DNA of 64,000 bases from Pseudescherichia vulneris NBRC 102420 (GCF_000759795.1 NZ_BBMZ01000002.1:496001-560000), one strand, 5' to 3'; shown: positions 28,896 to 38,555, numbered from the stretch's first letter. A program made the numbers and translations. Notes: generated from the sequence alone by a model not told the origin.

Positions 28896-29744
28896 ATGAT
28901 CGCAATGACCGGCGCAACCGGCCACCTGGGCCAGCTGACCCTTACCGAACTGCTGAAAACCGTTCCCGCCAACCAGCTGGTGGCCATTGTGCGTAACCCG
29001 GCAAAAGCCGAAGCCCTGGCTCAGCAGGGCGTCATCGTGCGTCAGGCCGAGTATGGCGACCAGGCAGCACTCACCGCCGCCCTTGAAGGCGTTGATAAGC
29101 TGCTGCTGATCTCCTCCAGCGAAGTGGGCCAGCGCGCGGTTCAGCACCGCAACGTTATCGATGCGGCGAAAGCGGCAGGCGTAAAATTCATTGCCTACAC
29201 CAGCCTGCTGCATGCCGATCGCTCTCCGCTGGGCCTGCACGTTGAGCACGTAGAAACCGAGCAGTATCTGGCGGCCTCCGGCATCCCTTACGCCCTGCTG
29301 CGTAACGGCTGGTATAGCGAAAACTATCTGGCCAGCGCCCCGGCGGCGTTAGAGCACGGCGTCTTTATTGGCTCCGCCGGCGAGGGCAAAATCGCCTCCG
29401 CCACCCGGGGTGACTATGCAGCAGCGGCGGCCAAGGTGATGAGCAGCGAAGGCCATGCGGGCAAGGTGTATGAGCTGGCGGGGGACGAGGCCTGGTCCCT
29501 CAGCGAACTGGCGGCAGCGCTCAGCAAGCAGAGCGGCAAACCGGTGGTTTATCAGAACCTGAGCGAAGCCGATTTTGCTGCCGCGCTGAAAGATGCAGGC
29601 CTGCCGGAGGCGTTTGCTAACCTACTGGCGGACTCCGACGCGGGTGCGGCAAAAGGCGGCCTGTTTGACGACAGCCGCACGCTGAGCACGCTGATTGGCC
29701 GCCCGACCACGCCGATCCACGACAGCATCCGCGACATCGTCTGA
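28896..29744 (+). CDS. qorB: QorB (YtfG), NAD(P)H:quinone oxidoreductase, NmrA-like
   Basis: 282 residues; E. coli QorB has 286. The N-terminal Rossmann motif is GATGHLG at residues 5-11, NADPH-selecting VRNPAKAEAL follows, and the middle has YTSLLHADRSPLGLHVEHVETEQYL typical of the family. It reduces quinones, likely for detoxification. Controlled probably by divergent YtfH. AAGGAAA precedes the ATG. Confidence 0.95.
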   Translation: MIAMTGATGHLGQLTLTELLKTVPANQLVAIVRNPAKAEALAQQGVIVRQAEYGDQAALTAALEGVDKLLLISSSEVGQRAVQHRNVIDAAKAAGVKFIAYTSLLHADRSPLGLHVEHVETEQYLAASGIPYALLRNGWYSENYLASAPAALEHGVFIGSAGEGKIASATRGDYAAAAAKVMSSEGHAGKVYELAGDEAWSLSELAAALSKQSGKPVVYQNLSEADFAAALKDAGLPEAFANLLADSDAGAAKGGLFDDSRTLSTLIGRPTTPIHDSIRDIV

Positions 29745-29824
29745 CCTAATAGAACCGTTAATTTTTGTGGCATCCCACCGGGTCATTCCTGATAATGAAG
29801 TGATGACCCGCGTGGAGAGAGCCA

Positions 29825-30649
29825 GTGCAAGGCGTACCGGAACAGTTTAGCGATGAAAAAGATAGCGCCCGCTTTCGCCATCTGGCGCAGTTTCCGGGCG
29901 TGGAGCTTTATCACGCCCATATCTCCCGCTATGTCTTTGAGCCGCATACGCATGAAGCTTTCGGCATCGGTACGATAGAGAGCGGCGCGGAGCGCTTTCG
30001 CTATCGTGGCGCGCAGCATGTTGCCTCGGCCCGCTCGGTAGTCACCATGAATCCCGAGGAGCTACACACCGGCGAGGCAGCCACCGCTGACGGCTGGCGC
30101 TACCGCATGATCTATATTGAGCCGGATCGGCTTGAACAGATCACCGGGATCCGCCACTGGTGGTTCGCTGAGGCGACCCGCTACGATCCGCTCCGCTCCC
30201 AGCAGATTTTTACGCTTATCCACCATCTCTGGCAGAGCGACGATCCTCTTGCTCAGCAAGGCCTGATGCTGGATCTCATCGACGCCTTCAGGCCGCTGGC
30301 GCACCATGCGCCAGTGCCAGCAGAGGGAGCGCACCGCTTTGAGCGCGTACGCGACTACCTGCACGACAACTATATGCACTCCCTGACCCTCGACGAGCTG
30401 GCGCAGGTGGTCTCTCTGAGCCCCTATCACTTCCAGCGTCAGTTCAAAGCTCATTTTCACGTCACGCCGCACCAGATGCTGATGGCAATCCGCCTCTGGC
30501 GGGCTAAAATTTTCCTCACCCAAGGGATGCCCGCCGCTGACGTTGCTGCTACCACCGGGCTGACCGATCAGTCACACCTCACCCGCGCGTTCACCCGCCG
30601 CTACGGCATCACGCCGGTGCGCTACCAGAAACAGGTGGTCCGGCGCTAA
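29825..30649 (+). CDS. AraC-family transcriptional regulator with N-terminal cupin
   Basis: 274 residues. N-terminal AraC-binding cupin (HAHISRYVFEPHTHEAFGIGTIESG near 30-54), C-terminal double helix-turn-helix (LTLDELAQVVSLSPYHFQRQFKAHFHVTPHQML and ADVAATTGLTDQSHLTRAFTRRYGITPVRYQ). Starts at GTG 29825 behind GGAGAG. It lies 75 bp upstream of, and co-directional with, the transporter ytfF, so it may control that exporter. This gene is not in the E. coli K-12 locus between ytfG and ytfF. The inducer is unknown. Confidence 0.9.
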   Translation: MQGVPEQFSDEKDSARFRHLAQFPGVELYHAHISRYVFEPHTHEAFGIGTIESGAERFRYRGAQHVASARSVVTMNPEELHTGEAATADGWRYRMIYIEPDRLEQITGIRHWWFAEATRYDPLRSQQIFTLIHHLWQSDDPLAQQGLMLDLIDAFRPLAHHAPVPAEGAHRFERVRDYLHDNYMHSLTLDELAQVVSLSPYHFQRQFKAHFHVTPHQMLMAIRLWRAKIFLTQGMPAADVAATTGLTDQSHLTRAFTRRYGITPVRYQKQVVRR

Positions 30650-30724
30650 TGCGCAATCTCATACAATACGCCCGCCCGCTGCCTCTCTACACTGCCTGCT
30701 GGTTCAAATGAGGTAGATAGAGAA

Positions 30725-31663
30725 ATGATTAGCGGCGTACTGTATGCCCTGCTTGCAGGTTTAATGTGGGGACTGATTTTTGTTGGGCCATTGATTGTGC
30801 CGGAGTACCCGGCGCTGTTGCTGTCGATGGGGCGCTATCTGGCGCTAGGGCTTATCGCCCTGCCGCTGGCATGGCTGGGCCGTCAGCGTTTGAAAAAGCT
30901 GGCCCGCCGGGACTGGCTCAAAGCGCTAGAGCTGACCATGATGGGCAATCTGATCTATTACGCCTGCCTGGTGAGTGCCATTCAGCGTACCGGTGCGCCT
31001 GTCTCAACCATGATTATCGGCACGCTGCCCGTGGTGATCCCGGTCTTCGCTAACCTGCTCTACAGCCATCGCGATGGCAAGCTGGCCTGGTCGAAGATGG
31101 TTCCCTCCCTGGTGTGTATCGCTATTGGCCTGGCGTGCGTGAACATCGCCGAACTGCGTCACGGTGTGGCAGATGTGGACGGATGGCGCTACGTCTCCGG
31201 TATTCTGCTGGCCGTCCTCGCCGTGGTGTGCTGGGCCTGGTATGCCCTGCGTAATGCCTGCTGGCTGCGGGAAAATCCGGACAAAAACCCGATGATGTGG
31301 GCCACCGCGCAGGCGTTGGTTACCCTGCCCGTCTCGCTGATTGGCTACGTCGCGGTATGCGGCTGGTTAAGACTGGATCAACCTGAATTTACCCTGCCGT
31401 TTGGACCCCGGCCCTGGATTTTTGTCGGATTAATCGTGGCGATCGCCGTGCTCTGTTCGTGGGTGGGCGCACTGTGCTGGAACGTGGCCAGCCAGAAGCT
31501 GCCGACGGTCATCTTAGGGCCGCTGATCGTCTTTGAAAGCCTGGCAGGAATGCTCTATACCTTCCTGCTGCGCCAGAGCCTGCCGCCCGTGCTGACCGCA
31601 TCCGGTATTCTGCTGCTGGTGGTGGGGGTGACGCTGGCCGTGAGGGGAAAACCAGTCCACTAG
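30725..31663 (+). CDS. ytfF: YtfF, DMT/EamA-family inner-membrane transporter
   Basis: 312 residues against 321 in E. coli YtfF; the difference is at the C-terminus. About ten transmembrane helices in two EamA-like halves; N-terminus MISGVLYALLAGLMWGLIFVG and GTLPVVIPVFANLLYS are conserved. The substrate is not known. Adjacent AraC regulator upstream suggests co-regulation. It converges on a chemoreceptor gene over a REP-like hairpin. Confidence 0.93.
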   Translation: MISGVLYALLAGLMWGLIFVGPLIVPEYPALLLSMGRYLALGLIALPLAWLGRQRLKKLARRDWLKALELTMMGNLIYYACLVSAIQRTGAPVSTMIIGTLPVVIPVFANLLYSHRDGKLAWSKMVPSLVCIAIGLACVNIAELRHGVADVDGWRYVSGILLAVLAVVCWAWYALRNACWLRENPDKNPMMWATAQALVTLPVSLIGYVAVCGWLRLDQPEFTLPFGPRPWIFVGLIVAIAVLCSWVGALCWNVASQKLPTVILGPLIVFESLAGMLYTFLLRQSLPPVLTASGILLLVVGVTLAVRGKPVH

Positions 31664-31690
31664 GCCGGGCAAACGCAGTGCCGCCCGGCA
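31662..31690. repeat. REP-like hairpin between convergent ytfF and chemoreceptor gene
   Basis: GGCCGGGC...GCCCGGCA inverted repeat with 12-base loop, in the 40-bp gap between two convergent stops; a terminator role is likely. Confidence 0.75.
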
Positions 31691-31703
31691 TATTATTAGA
31701 ACG

Positions 31704-33275
31704 TTAGCGACTGCCTTCACGAGCAATTTTAAACACGGCGACCGCCTCGCTCAGGCGGGCGGACTGCTCTTCCAGCGCCGCGGCAGCGGCGGCAGACTCC
31801 TGCACCAGCGAGGCGTTCTGCTGGGTCACGCGGTCCATCTCTGCGACTGCCTGGCCAACCTGATCGATACCACGGCTCTGCTCATCAGAGGCAGAGGCAA
31901 TTTCACCCATGATGTCGGTCACGCGGGTGACGGCGCTAACAATCTCTGCCATGGTCTCCCCGGCCTGATTCACCAGCGCAGAGCCTGCATCGACGCGGTC
32001 GCCAGAATCATCAATCAGGCCTTTAATCTCCTTCGCTGCCTGGGCGCTGCGCTGGGCAAGGGTACGTACCTCCCCGGCGACGACGGCAAAGCCTCGGCCC
32101 TGCTCGCCAGCACGGGCCGCTTCTACCGCCGCGTTCAGTGCCAGAATGTTGGTCTGGAAGGCGATACCGTCAATCACGTTGGTGATCTGGGCAATCTTGT
32201 GGGAGCTGGTGGCGATCTCATCCATCGTCCGCACCACGCTCTCCACGACGCTGCCGCCTTTCTTCGCGGTAGAGGAGGCATCCAGCGCCAGACGGGAGGC
32301 CTGACGGGCGTTGTCGGCATTCTGCTTCACGGTCGCCGTCAGCTGCTCCATGCTGGTCGCCGTCTCCTCCAGAGAGGCCGCCTGCTGTTCGGTACGGGAA
32401 GAGAGATCGTTGCTGCCGGTGGAGATCTCGCTCGCCCCGGTATAGATCACGTCAGCCCCGCCGCGCACCACGCCAACCGTGTTCGCCAGCGCCGTCTGCA
32501 TCTCCTTCACGTTATGCGCCAGCAGCGCCATTTCGTTTTTGCCTTCGGCGGCAATTGGCCGGGTCAGATCGCCTGCGGCGATAGCGCGGATGTGACCAAG
32601 CACTTCATCCAGCGGCTGGAGCAGCACACGGCGCATCGCAATCCAGCTGGTAATAATTACGGCGATCACCACCAGCATAATCGTAGAGAGGATCCACAGA
32701 ATACGTTTGTAGTCGCTCTCGTTATCTTTAACGCCTTTACTGGCCAGATCCGCCTGCGCCTGACGCCATTCACGGTAGACCGCCTGCATGGCTTTCTGCT
32801 TCTGCTCGGCGTTCTGTTTGAACATTCCGGCCAGATCGCCCTGTGCCAGCAGGGTGTTCATCTTGGCCAGGGTTGTAGAGTAGTTGCGATACTGCTCTTC
32901 CAGACGGTCAGCCATGTGCTCATCCATTCCCGGCGTTTCCGGCAGCGCATAGTATTTGTCGTAATGGTCCTTCGCCTCGGCCAGCAGGTTTTTCGCTATG
33001 GTGACCAACTCGCTGAGCTGCCCGCCGTTAATCTGGCTTGCCTCGCTGCTTTGCAGACGCAGCATGCCCCGGTTGAGGGTCACGCGGGCCTGGTTGAGGC
33101 TGATCCATGCATCGGTAAACTCGGCGACGTTCTGGCTGGAGAGCTGGGAAACATTGAAATTATCTTTATCGTTATTGAGCGCGGTAATGAACACGCTGGC
33201 TGAGATCAGCTGCATGAGGCCTAGCGCCAGCAGGACTGAAATCAACAGGGTAATGACTTTCATACGTTTAAACAT
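31704..33275 (-). CDS. Methyl-accepting chemotaxis protein, Tar/Tsr-type amino-acid sensor
   Basis: 523 residues. TM1 about 7-31, four-helix-bundle sensor 32-190, TM2 about 191-213, HAMP about 214-268, and signalling domain with [18 protein letters not shown]. The helix-1 ligand arginines of Tar/Tsr line up exactly: Arg64, Arg69 and Arg73 in [13 protein letters not shown], so an amino acid is the probable ligand (inference). The C-terminus ends FKIAREGSR with no NWETF tail, so methylation should depend on neighbouring receptors. AAGG is seven bases before the ATG at 33275. A sigma-28 promoter is 40 bp upstream. Confidence 0.95.
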   Translation of the reverse strand: MFKRMKVITLLISVLLALGLMQLISASVFITALNNDKDNFNVSQLSSQNVAEFTDAWISLNQARVTLNRGMLRLQSSEASQINGGQLSELVTIAKNLLAEAKDHYDKYYALPETPGMDEHMADRLEEQYRNYSTTLAKMNTLLAQGDLAGMFKQNAEQKQKAMQAVYREWRQAQADLASKGVKDNESDYKRILWILSTIMLVVIAVIITSWIAMRRVLLQPLDEVLGHIRAIAAGDLTRPIAAEGKNEMALLAHNVKEMQTALANTVGVVRGGADVIYTGASEISTGSNDLSSRTEQQAASLEETATSMEQLTATVKQNADNARQASRLALDASSTAKKGGSVVESVVRTMDEIATSSHKIAQITNVIDGIAFQTNILALNAAVEAARAGEQGRGFAVVAGEVRTLAQRSAQAAKEIKGLIDDSGDRVDAGSALVNQAGETMAEIVSAVTRVTDIMGEIASASDEQSRGIDQVGQAVAEMDRVTQQNASLVQESAAAAAALEEQSARLSEAVAVFKIAREGSR

Positions 33276-33315
33276 GTATTGCCTTTTAGGGTGCAGGATA
33301 TTGTCTGGCCTGTAT

Positions 33316-33342
33316 CTATCGGCAGGCGTGGCCGTTTCTTGA
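33316..33342 (-). promoter_or_regulatory. Sigma-28 (FliA) promoter of the chemoreceptor gene at 31704-33275
   Basis: Minus strand reads TCAAGAAA, 11 bases, GCCGATAG; consensus TAAAGTTT-N11-GCCGATAA. The -10 differs at one base only. The leader would be about 34 nt. Confidence 0.78.
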
Positions 33343-33404
33343 ACATAATTGTGAAGTACGTCTCATTTTTGCCCCTGCCGCTAAAGGGTTATAGCGCTGC
33401 TTTA

Positions 33405-33427
33405 AAGATGCATTTAAAATGCATCTT
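33405..33427. promoter_or_regulatory. NsrR operator of ytfE
   Basis: Perfect 11-1-11 palindrome with half-site AAGATGCATTT, the sequence known for the nitric-oxide-sensing repressor NsrR at E. coli ytfE. It ends 26 bp before the ytfE start, consistent with repression relieved by NO. Confidence 0.92.
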
Positions 33428-33453
33428 ATTATTTACACATCGAGGTAACTGCT

Positions 33454-34116
33454 ATGGCCTTTCGCGACCAATCTTTAGGTGAGCTGGCGCTCTCTATCCC
33501 TCGGGCCTCGGCCCTGTTCCGGCAGTACGGTATGGATTACTGCTGCGGCGGTAAGCAGACGCTGGGCCGCGCAGCCCAGCGCAAAGAGCTGAACGTTGAA
33601 GAAATCGAGGCGGCGCTGGCGAAGCTGGCCGAGCAGCCGGTGGACAAAGAGTGGCGCGTGGCCCCGCTGGCCGAGATTATCGATCATATCATTGTCCGCT
33701 ATCACGACCGGCACCGTGAGCAGCTGCCGGAGCTGATCCTACAGGCTACCAAGGTTGAGCGCGTTCATGCTGATAAGCCCAACGTACCGCGCGGGCTGAC
33801 CAAATACCTGACCATGCTGCATGAGGAGCTCTCTAACCACATGATGAAAGAGGAGCGGATCCTCTTCCCGATGATCAAACAGGGTCAGGGCAGCCATGCG
33901 GCGGGGCCGGTAAGCGTAATGGAGAGCGAGCACGATGAGGCGGGTGAGCTGCTGGAGGTGATCAAGCACACCACCCATAACGTGACGCCGCCGCCGGAGG
34001 CATGCACAACGTGGAAGGCAATGTATAACGGAATTAACGAGCTGATTGACGATCTGATGGAGCACATCAGCCTGGAGAATAACGTGCTCTTCCCGCGTGC
34101 GTTAAACGGCGAGTAA
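33454..34116 (+). CDS. ytfE: YtfE (RIC), di-iron protein for repair of iron-sulfur clusters
   Basis: 220 residues, same as E. coli. N-terminal ScdA_N domain with the paired cysteines Cys30-Cys31 in MDYCCGGK, then a hemerythrin-like domain with histidine ligands in [27 protein letters not shown] and [11 protein letters not shown], and [14 protein letters not shown]. It helps restore Fe-S clusters damaged by nitric oxide and oxidants. A perfect NsrR palindrome lies upstream. AGGT is the likely weak Shine-Dalgarno. Confidence 0.98.
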   Translation: MAFRDQSLGELALSIPRASALFRQYGMDYCCGGKQTLGRAAQRKELNVEEIEAALAKLAEQPVDKEWRVAPLAEIIDHIIVRYHDRHREQLPELILQATKVERVHADKPNVPRGLTKYLTMLHEELSNHMMKEERILFPMIKQGQGSHAAGPVSVMESEHDEAGELLEVIKHTTHNVTPPPEACTTWKAMYNGINELIDDLMEHISLENNVLFPRALNGE

Positions 34117-34121
34117 AAAAA

Positions 34122-34147
34122 GCCCGGCAGCGCTACGCTTGCCGGGC
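34122..34147. repeat. REP-like terminator between convergent ytfE and cycA
   Basis: Stem GCCCGGCA / TGCCGGGC, preceded by a run of A (34116-34121) that becomes the T-run for the minus-strand cycA transcript. Confidence 0.8.
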
Positions 34148-34159
34148 CTACAGACTGTC

Positions 34160-35572
34160 TTACTTGCGGAAACTCTCTACGCGCTTCTTGCCAACCAGCA
34201 GCCAGAACGCGCCCAGCACCACAAACCACAGCGGCGTAACCATCAGCGCCTGACGGGTATCCTCTTCCAGAGTCAACAGCACCAGCACAAAGGCAAAGAA
34301 CGCCATGCACACCCAGCACATGACCTTGCCCAGCGGCATCTTGTAGATGGACTTCGCGTGCAGCTCCGGACGGCGCTTACGGTAGACCAGGTACGAGCAG
34401 AGAATAATGGTCCAGACGAACATGAACAGGATCGCTGACACGGTAGTGATCATGGTGAAGGCTTCAATCACGCTCGGGTTAACGTAGAGGATCACCACGC
34501 CGCCTAACAGGCAGATGCAGGAGAAGGTCAGCCCGGTTGCCGGTACAGAACGCTTCGACAGCTTGCCGAAGCTCTTCGGTGCCACACCGTCCTGGGCCAG
34601 GCCAAACAGCATCCGGCTGGTGGAGAAGACGCCGCTGTTAGCCGAAGAGGCCGCCGAGGTCAGCACCACAAAGTTGATGATGCTCGCCGCCGCGGGCAGA
34701 CCCACCAGCACAAACAGCTCCACGAACGGGCTTTTGTTCGGTACTACGGAGCTCCACGGCGTCACGGACATGATCACAATCAGCGCGAAGACGTAGAACA
34801 TAATGATGCGGATAGGGATAGAGTTAATCGCGCGCGGCAGCGATTTCTCTGGATCTTTGGTCTCGGCCGCCGTGGTGCCTACCAGCTCGATACCGACAAA
34901 GGCAAAGACCGCAATCTGGAAGCCAGCAAAGAAGCCGCTCAGCCCTTTCGGGAACCAGCCGCCGTCATCCCACAGGTGAGTAAAGGAGGCCTCAACCCCG
35001 GTTGGCGACTGGAAGTTCATCATTACCATTACCACGCCAACGATAATCAGCGACACGATGGCAACGATTTTGATCATTGCAAACCAGAACTCCATCTCGC
35101 CGAACAGCTTCACCGTCGCCAGGTTAAGGCTCAGCAGCAGCACGATCACCGCCAGCGAAGCCACCCAGTCCGACAGGCCGGGGAACCAGAACTGGGCGTA
35201 GGCGGTGATTGCCACCACGTCCGCCATACCGGTCACTACCCAGCAGAACCAGTAGGTCCAGCCGGTAAAGTAGCCCGCCCATGGGCCGAGCAGATCGGCG
35301 GCAAAGTCGCTGAACGACTTGTACTCAAGGTTCGACAGCAGCAGCTCGCCCATGGCGCGCATCACGAAAAAGAGCATAAAGCCGATGATCATATAAACAA
35401 ATATGATCGACGGGCCGGCAAGACTGATTGTTTTACCCGATCCCATAAACAGCCCGGTACCGATGGCACCCCCAATGGCAATAAGCTGAATATGACGGTT
35501 AGTGAGATGACGCTGGAGCGATTGCTCGGTCGGTGCCTGTTCATCGGCGGCGACCTTGATCTGATCTACCAT
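34160..35572 (-). CDS. cycA: CycA, D-serine/D-alanine/glycine:H+ symporter
   Basis: 470 residues, 12 transmembrane helices, APC superfamily amino-acid transporter. N-terminus MVDQIKVAADEQAPTEQ then RHLTNRHIQLIAIGGAIGTGLFMGSG, the hallmark of helix 1. E. coli CycA has the same length and takes up glycine, D-Ala, D-Ser and D-cycloserine. The 311-bp upstream region is AT-rich and holds a 14-bp palindrome. Confidence 0.96.
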   Translation of the reverse strand: MVDQIKVAADEQAPTEQSLQRHLTNRHIQLIAIGGAIGTGLFMGSGKTISLAGPSIIFVYMIIGFMLFFVMRAMGELLLSNLEYKSFSDFAADLLGPWAGYFTGWTYWFCWVVTGMADVVAITAYAQFWFPGLSDWVASLAVIVLLLSLNLATVKLFGEMEFWFAMIKIVAIVSLIIVGVVMVMMNFQSPTGVEASFTHLWDDGGWFPKGLSGFFAGFQIAVFAFVGIELVGTTAAETKDPEKSLPRAINSIPIRIIMFYVFALIVIMSVTPWSSVVPNKSPFVELFVLVGLPAAASIINFVVLTSAASSANSGVFSTSRMLFGLAQDGVAPKSFGKLSKRSVPATGLTFSCICLLGGVVILYVNPSVIEAFTMITTVSAILFMFVWTIILCSYLVYRKRRPELHAKSIYKMPLGKVMCWVCMAFFAFVLVLLTLEEDTRQALMVTPLWFVVLGAFWLLVGKKRVESFRK

Positions 35573-35883
35573 GTGTTTATTTCCTGTACCTGTCTGTGTT
35601 GTTGAGGCTCTTCTGGCCTTTCATTGCTGACGCGCGGGGCGCCTGAATGTGGACTCATCGATATTAGGTAAGAATCGGAGGGATGAATACTGCGATTTAA
35701 AAGCAATGTTACACTTATGTTAAAAATGAGTGTGATATCACACCCCTACCTTGATTTGGCTCACAAAAATACACGCAAAAAAAGCATTTGCAAGATTAAG
35801 TATCGACATTTGTGTAAAGGGTGGAGGATATGTGGGTGTGTCGCTTCCTCCCCCCGCCTGGGGAGAGGAATCGTTTAGCGGCG
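35573..35883. other. AT-rich regulatory region upstream of cycA
   Basis: 311 bp between the start of cycA and the end of fklB, both on the minus strand. It holds a perfect 14-bp palindrome GTGTGATATCACAC at 35730-35743 and A/T-rich stretches on either side. I could not fix the cycA promoter. A short hairpin (CCTCCCCCCGCCTGGGGAGAGG region near 35850-35870) close to the fklB stop may end the fklB transcript. Confidence 0.5.
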
Positions 35884-36504
35884 TTACAGGATTTCCAGCA
35901 GCTCGACTTCAAACACCAGGGTGCTGAACGGTGGGATCGACGCGCCTGCGCCACGCTCGCCGTAGGCCAGGTTCTGTGGAATGGTCAGCTCCCACTTAGA
36001 GCCTACCGGCATCAGGGTCAGCGCTTCGATCCAGCCTGGGATCACGCCGTTAACCGGGAACTCGGCCGGCTCGCCACGGGCTACGGAGCTGTCAAAGACT
36101 GAACCGTCCGTCAGCTTACCGGTGTAGTGCACGCGCACGCGGTCGGTACGCGCCGGGATAGCGCCTTCGCCCTGCTTGATCACGCGGAACTGTAGGCCAG
36201 ACTCGGTGCTGTTCACGCCTTCACGCTCGCGGTTCTCGTCCAGATACTTCACGCCCTCTTCAGCCATCGCGGCAAAGCGCTCGCGACGCACCGCATCGGC
36301 ACGCTCGTGAATTTCACGCAGCGCACGATGAACAACATCCACCGGCACAGCAGGCTGTTTACCTGCCAGCGCGTCGGCAATACCGGCAACCAGCGCTTCC
36401 GGCAGCAGGCCCTGGAGGCCAGACTCGCTCAGCTGCTGGCCTACCTGCAGGCCGATACCGTAACTTGCCTGTGCTTCGATAGTGTCAAACGTCGGGGTTG
36501 TCAT
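35884..36504 (-). CDS. fklB: FklB, FKBP-type peptidyl-prolyl cis-trans isomerase (FKBP22)
   Basis: 206 residues as in E. coli. N-terminal dimerisation helices (to about 90) followed by the FKBP domain (about 115-206) with [29 protein letters not shown] and FEVELLEIL. Start ATG at 36502-36504 ([10 protein letters not shown]) after AAAGGAAAA; the frame is open further upstream without family similarity. Cytoplasmic folding helper. Divergent from ytfB over 232 bp. Confidence 0.97.
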   Translation of the reverse strand: MTTPTFDTIEAQASYGIGLQVGQQLSESGLQGLLPEALVAGIADALAGKQPAVPVDVVHRALREIHERADAVRRERFAAMAEEGVKYLDENREREGVNSTESGLQFRVIKQGEGAIPARTDRVRVHYTGKLTDGSVFDSSVARGEPAEFPVNGVIPGWIEALTLMPVGSKWELTIPQNLAYGERGAGASIPPFSTLVFEVELLEIL

Positions 36505-36736
36505 GGGTTTTCCTTTCATCGTATTAAAAGTAGCGGGCAGCATAGCAGCCACGCCGCACCGGGTAAAACTTTGTCGCAGGGAGGGTGACAAATCGCAGCG
36601 AAAAAGAAACAATAGAGAGGGGTAAGATTATTCCCGATCCCAGGTCACGAAAGAGCGCTTTACTACGCGAGTCAGGCAGTTAGCAATCTATACTCAGTGA
36701 TACAGGAAAATAACGACGCGGAGCAGGAGGAAAGCC

Positions 36737-37378
36737 ATGCCCGGGCGATTTGCACTGAAACCCACTCTGGCGAAAATCTGGTACGCGCCGGATAACTTTC
36801 GCATTATGGATCCGCTGCCCCCTGCGCACCGTCGCGGCATCATTATTGCGGCTCTGCTTGTCGTCATCGGTCTTTTGCTGCCTTCTGGCGACAACGTCGA
36901 TGATGCGCCCGTCAGGCGCGACGCGCAGCTGGATATTGCCCCTTCCCAGCCGTCTACCAACGTCCAGCCGCAGCTCGCGCCCACGGTGAGCGATCCTCAG
37001 CTGGTTGCACCGGTGGCCCCGGAGCCGATTCAGGAGCAGGAGCAGCCGGAAGAGACGCAGCCGACGACAACACAGAATAATGTCGTGCAGCCCTTCCAGG
37101 AGTCAGGGGGAATCGATCAGCAGTGGCGGACCTATCGCATCGCATCTGGTCAAACCCTGGCGCAGCTGTTCCGCGATCATAATCTGCCGGCAACGGATGT
37201 TTACGCGATGGCGCAGGTCGAGGGTAACGGCAAGCCGCTCAGCACGCTGCAAACCGGTCAGGTGGTGAAGATCCGCCAGAACGCCAGCGGGGTGGTTACC
37301 GGCCTGACGATTGAAACCGGCGATGGCGACGTGCTGTTTACCCGCCAGGCGAACGGCAGCTTTATCCGCGCGCGATAA
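36737..37378 (+). CDS. ytfB: YtfB, cell-division-associated membrane protein with OapA domain
   Basis: 213 residues. A short cytoplasmic N-terminus (MPGRFALKPTLAKIW), one transmembrane helix at about 34-54 (GIIIAALLVVIGLLLPSG), a Pro/Gln-rich periplasmic linker, and a C-terminal LysM-like OapA domain (about 125-213, WRTYRIASGQTLAQLFRDHNL). E. coli YtfB binds glycans and localises to the septum. Divergent from fklB. REP pair downstream. Confidence 0.94.
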   Translation: MPGRFALKPTLAKIWYAPDNFRIMDPLPPAHRRGIIIAALLVVIGLLLPSGDNVDDAPVRRDAQLDIAPSQPSTNVQPQLAPTVSDPQLVAPVAPEPIQEQEQPEETQPTTTQNNVVQPFQESGGIDQQWRTYRIASGQTLAQLFRDHNLPATDVYAMAQVEGNGKPLSTLQTGQVVKIRQNASGVVTGLTIETGDGDVLFTRQANGSFIRAR

Positions 37379-37390
37379 TGCATCTTTCGC

Positions 37391-37464
37391 TCCCCGGTGG
37401 CGCTAACGCTTACCGGGGCTACCTCTCTTGTAGGCCGGATAAGCGAAGCGCCATCCGGCGTTTT
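37391..37464. repeat. REP pair between convergent ytfB and DMT transporter gene
   Basis: Two hairpins: CCCCGGT...ACCGGGG (37393-37418) and GCCGGAT...ATCCGGC (37433-37459), the latter followed by GTTTT. Typical BIME position between convergent genes. Confidence 0.8.
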
Positions 37465-37470
37465 CCCGAT

Positions 37471-38400
37471 TCATGCTTTGGGTTTATTAACCCACCAGAT
37501 ACCCGAGCAGACCAGTACCAGCGCAATGGCGTATTTCATCTCCAGGATGTTCTCCCCGAGGAAGATGGCCGACAGCACCGTGCCCGCCACCGGAACGACA
37601 AAGTTAAACGGCGCAATCATGCTGACGCGGTTGTACTTCAGCAGCACGCTCCACAGAGCGAAGGCGATGGACGAGAGCAGCGTCAGATAGCCGAGCAGCG
37701 CCGCCGCCTTCATGCTATGCACCGCCAGCGTGCCGCCGGTAAGATAGCCCCCTAGTACCAATACCCCACCGCCAAACGCCAGCTGCCAGCCGGTCATCAC
37801 CGTTGGATCGACGGTTTGTGAGATGCGTTTGCCATACAGCATCGAGGCCGAGAGTATAAACGCCGCCAGCACCACAAAGCCGTCCCCCATTAGGCTAAAG
37901 CTGAAATCCATCAGCGAAGGGTTAACGTTCACCAGCATCACCCCGGCAAAGCCCAGCACGCAGCCGATGCTCTTGTTGTAGCTGAGCCTGTCGTTTTTAT
38001 AGATAAGGTGGGCCAGCAGCACGCTGAAGAAGGTGCCCGTGGCATTCATGATCGAGCCTTTCACGCCGGTGGTAAACGCGAGGCCGATATAAAAGAAGAT
38101 GTATTGAATCGAGGTTTGCGTCAGGCCGAGAAAAGCGATCTGACCATACTGACGCTGGCTGAGTCGGGCGATAGGTTTGCGCTGCGCCATTGCAAACAGC
38201 AGCAGCAGCAGACCAGCAAACAGAAAGCGATAGCCAGCAAAGACGATCTTCGAGGGGATATCGTCGGTGGCGATAGCAAAAAGCTCATAGCCGCTCTTGA
38301 TGGCGGGGTAGGAGCTCCCCCAGAGCAGGCAGCAGAGCGTAGCCCCGGCGTAAGCGACGTTTCGACGGGCAAAAACCGGTACCGAAGAGACTGTTTCCAT
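37471..38400 (-). CDS. DMT/EamA-family transporter
   Basis: 309 residues, ten predicted transmembrane helices in two EamA halves. The ATG at 38400 (METVSSVPVFARRN) follows GGTGAGGAA; the frame is open to 38514, but that stretch overlaps the rplI terminator region and lacks a membrane helix. Segments such as LWGSSYPAIKSGYEL and FFYIGLAFTTGVKGSIMNAT are typical of EamA exporters. The substrate is unknown. Not present at this position in E. coli K-12. Confidence 0.88.
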   Translation of the reverse strand: METVSSVPVFARRNVAYAGATLCCLLWGSSYPAIKSGYELFAIATDDIPSKIVFAGYRFLFAGLLLLLFAMAQRKPIARLSQRQYGQIAFLGLTQTSIQYIFFYIGLAFTTGVKGSIMNATGTFFSVLLAHLIYKNDRLSYNKSIGCVLGFAGVMLVNVNPSLMDFSFSLMGDGFVVLAAFILSASMLYGKRISQTVDPTVMTGWQLAFGGGVLVLGGYLTGGTLAVHSMKAAALLGYLTLLSSIAFALWSVLLKYNRVSMIAPFNFVVPVAGTVLSAIFLGENILEMKYAIALVLVCSGIWWVNKPKA

Positions 38401-38492
38401 TTCCTCACCAAAATTAAAATCGTGTTTTGATTTATTATCGGGGAAGGGGTGAGGAATTGATACCCAGCACCGTTGGGAGTGTCGGCGGGGTC

Positions 38493-38527
38493 GCAAAAAG
38501 CAAAACGCCTGCACGAGGCAGGCGTTT
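38493..38527 (-). terminator. Rho-independent terminator of the rpsF-priB-rpsR-rplI operon
   Basis: Minus strand: stem AAACGCCTGC / GCAGGCGTTT, five-base loop, then TGCTTTTTGC. It starts 29 bp after the rplI stop. Confidence 0.9.
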
Positions 38528-38555
38528 CGGTGTTATCTCAAACGAGAGTCGCAGA

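Noticed and set aside
35730-35743. CRP site upstream of cycA
   Set aside because: TGTGA and TCACA are separated by two bases instead of six, so CRP spacing is wrong; kept only as an unassigned palindrome.
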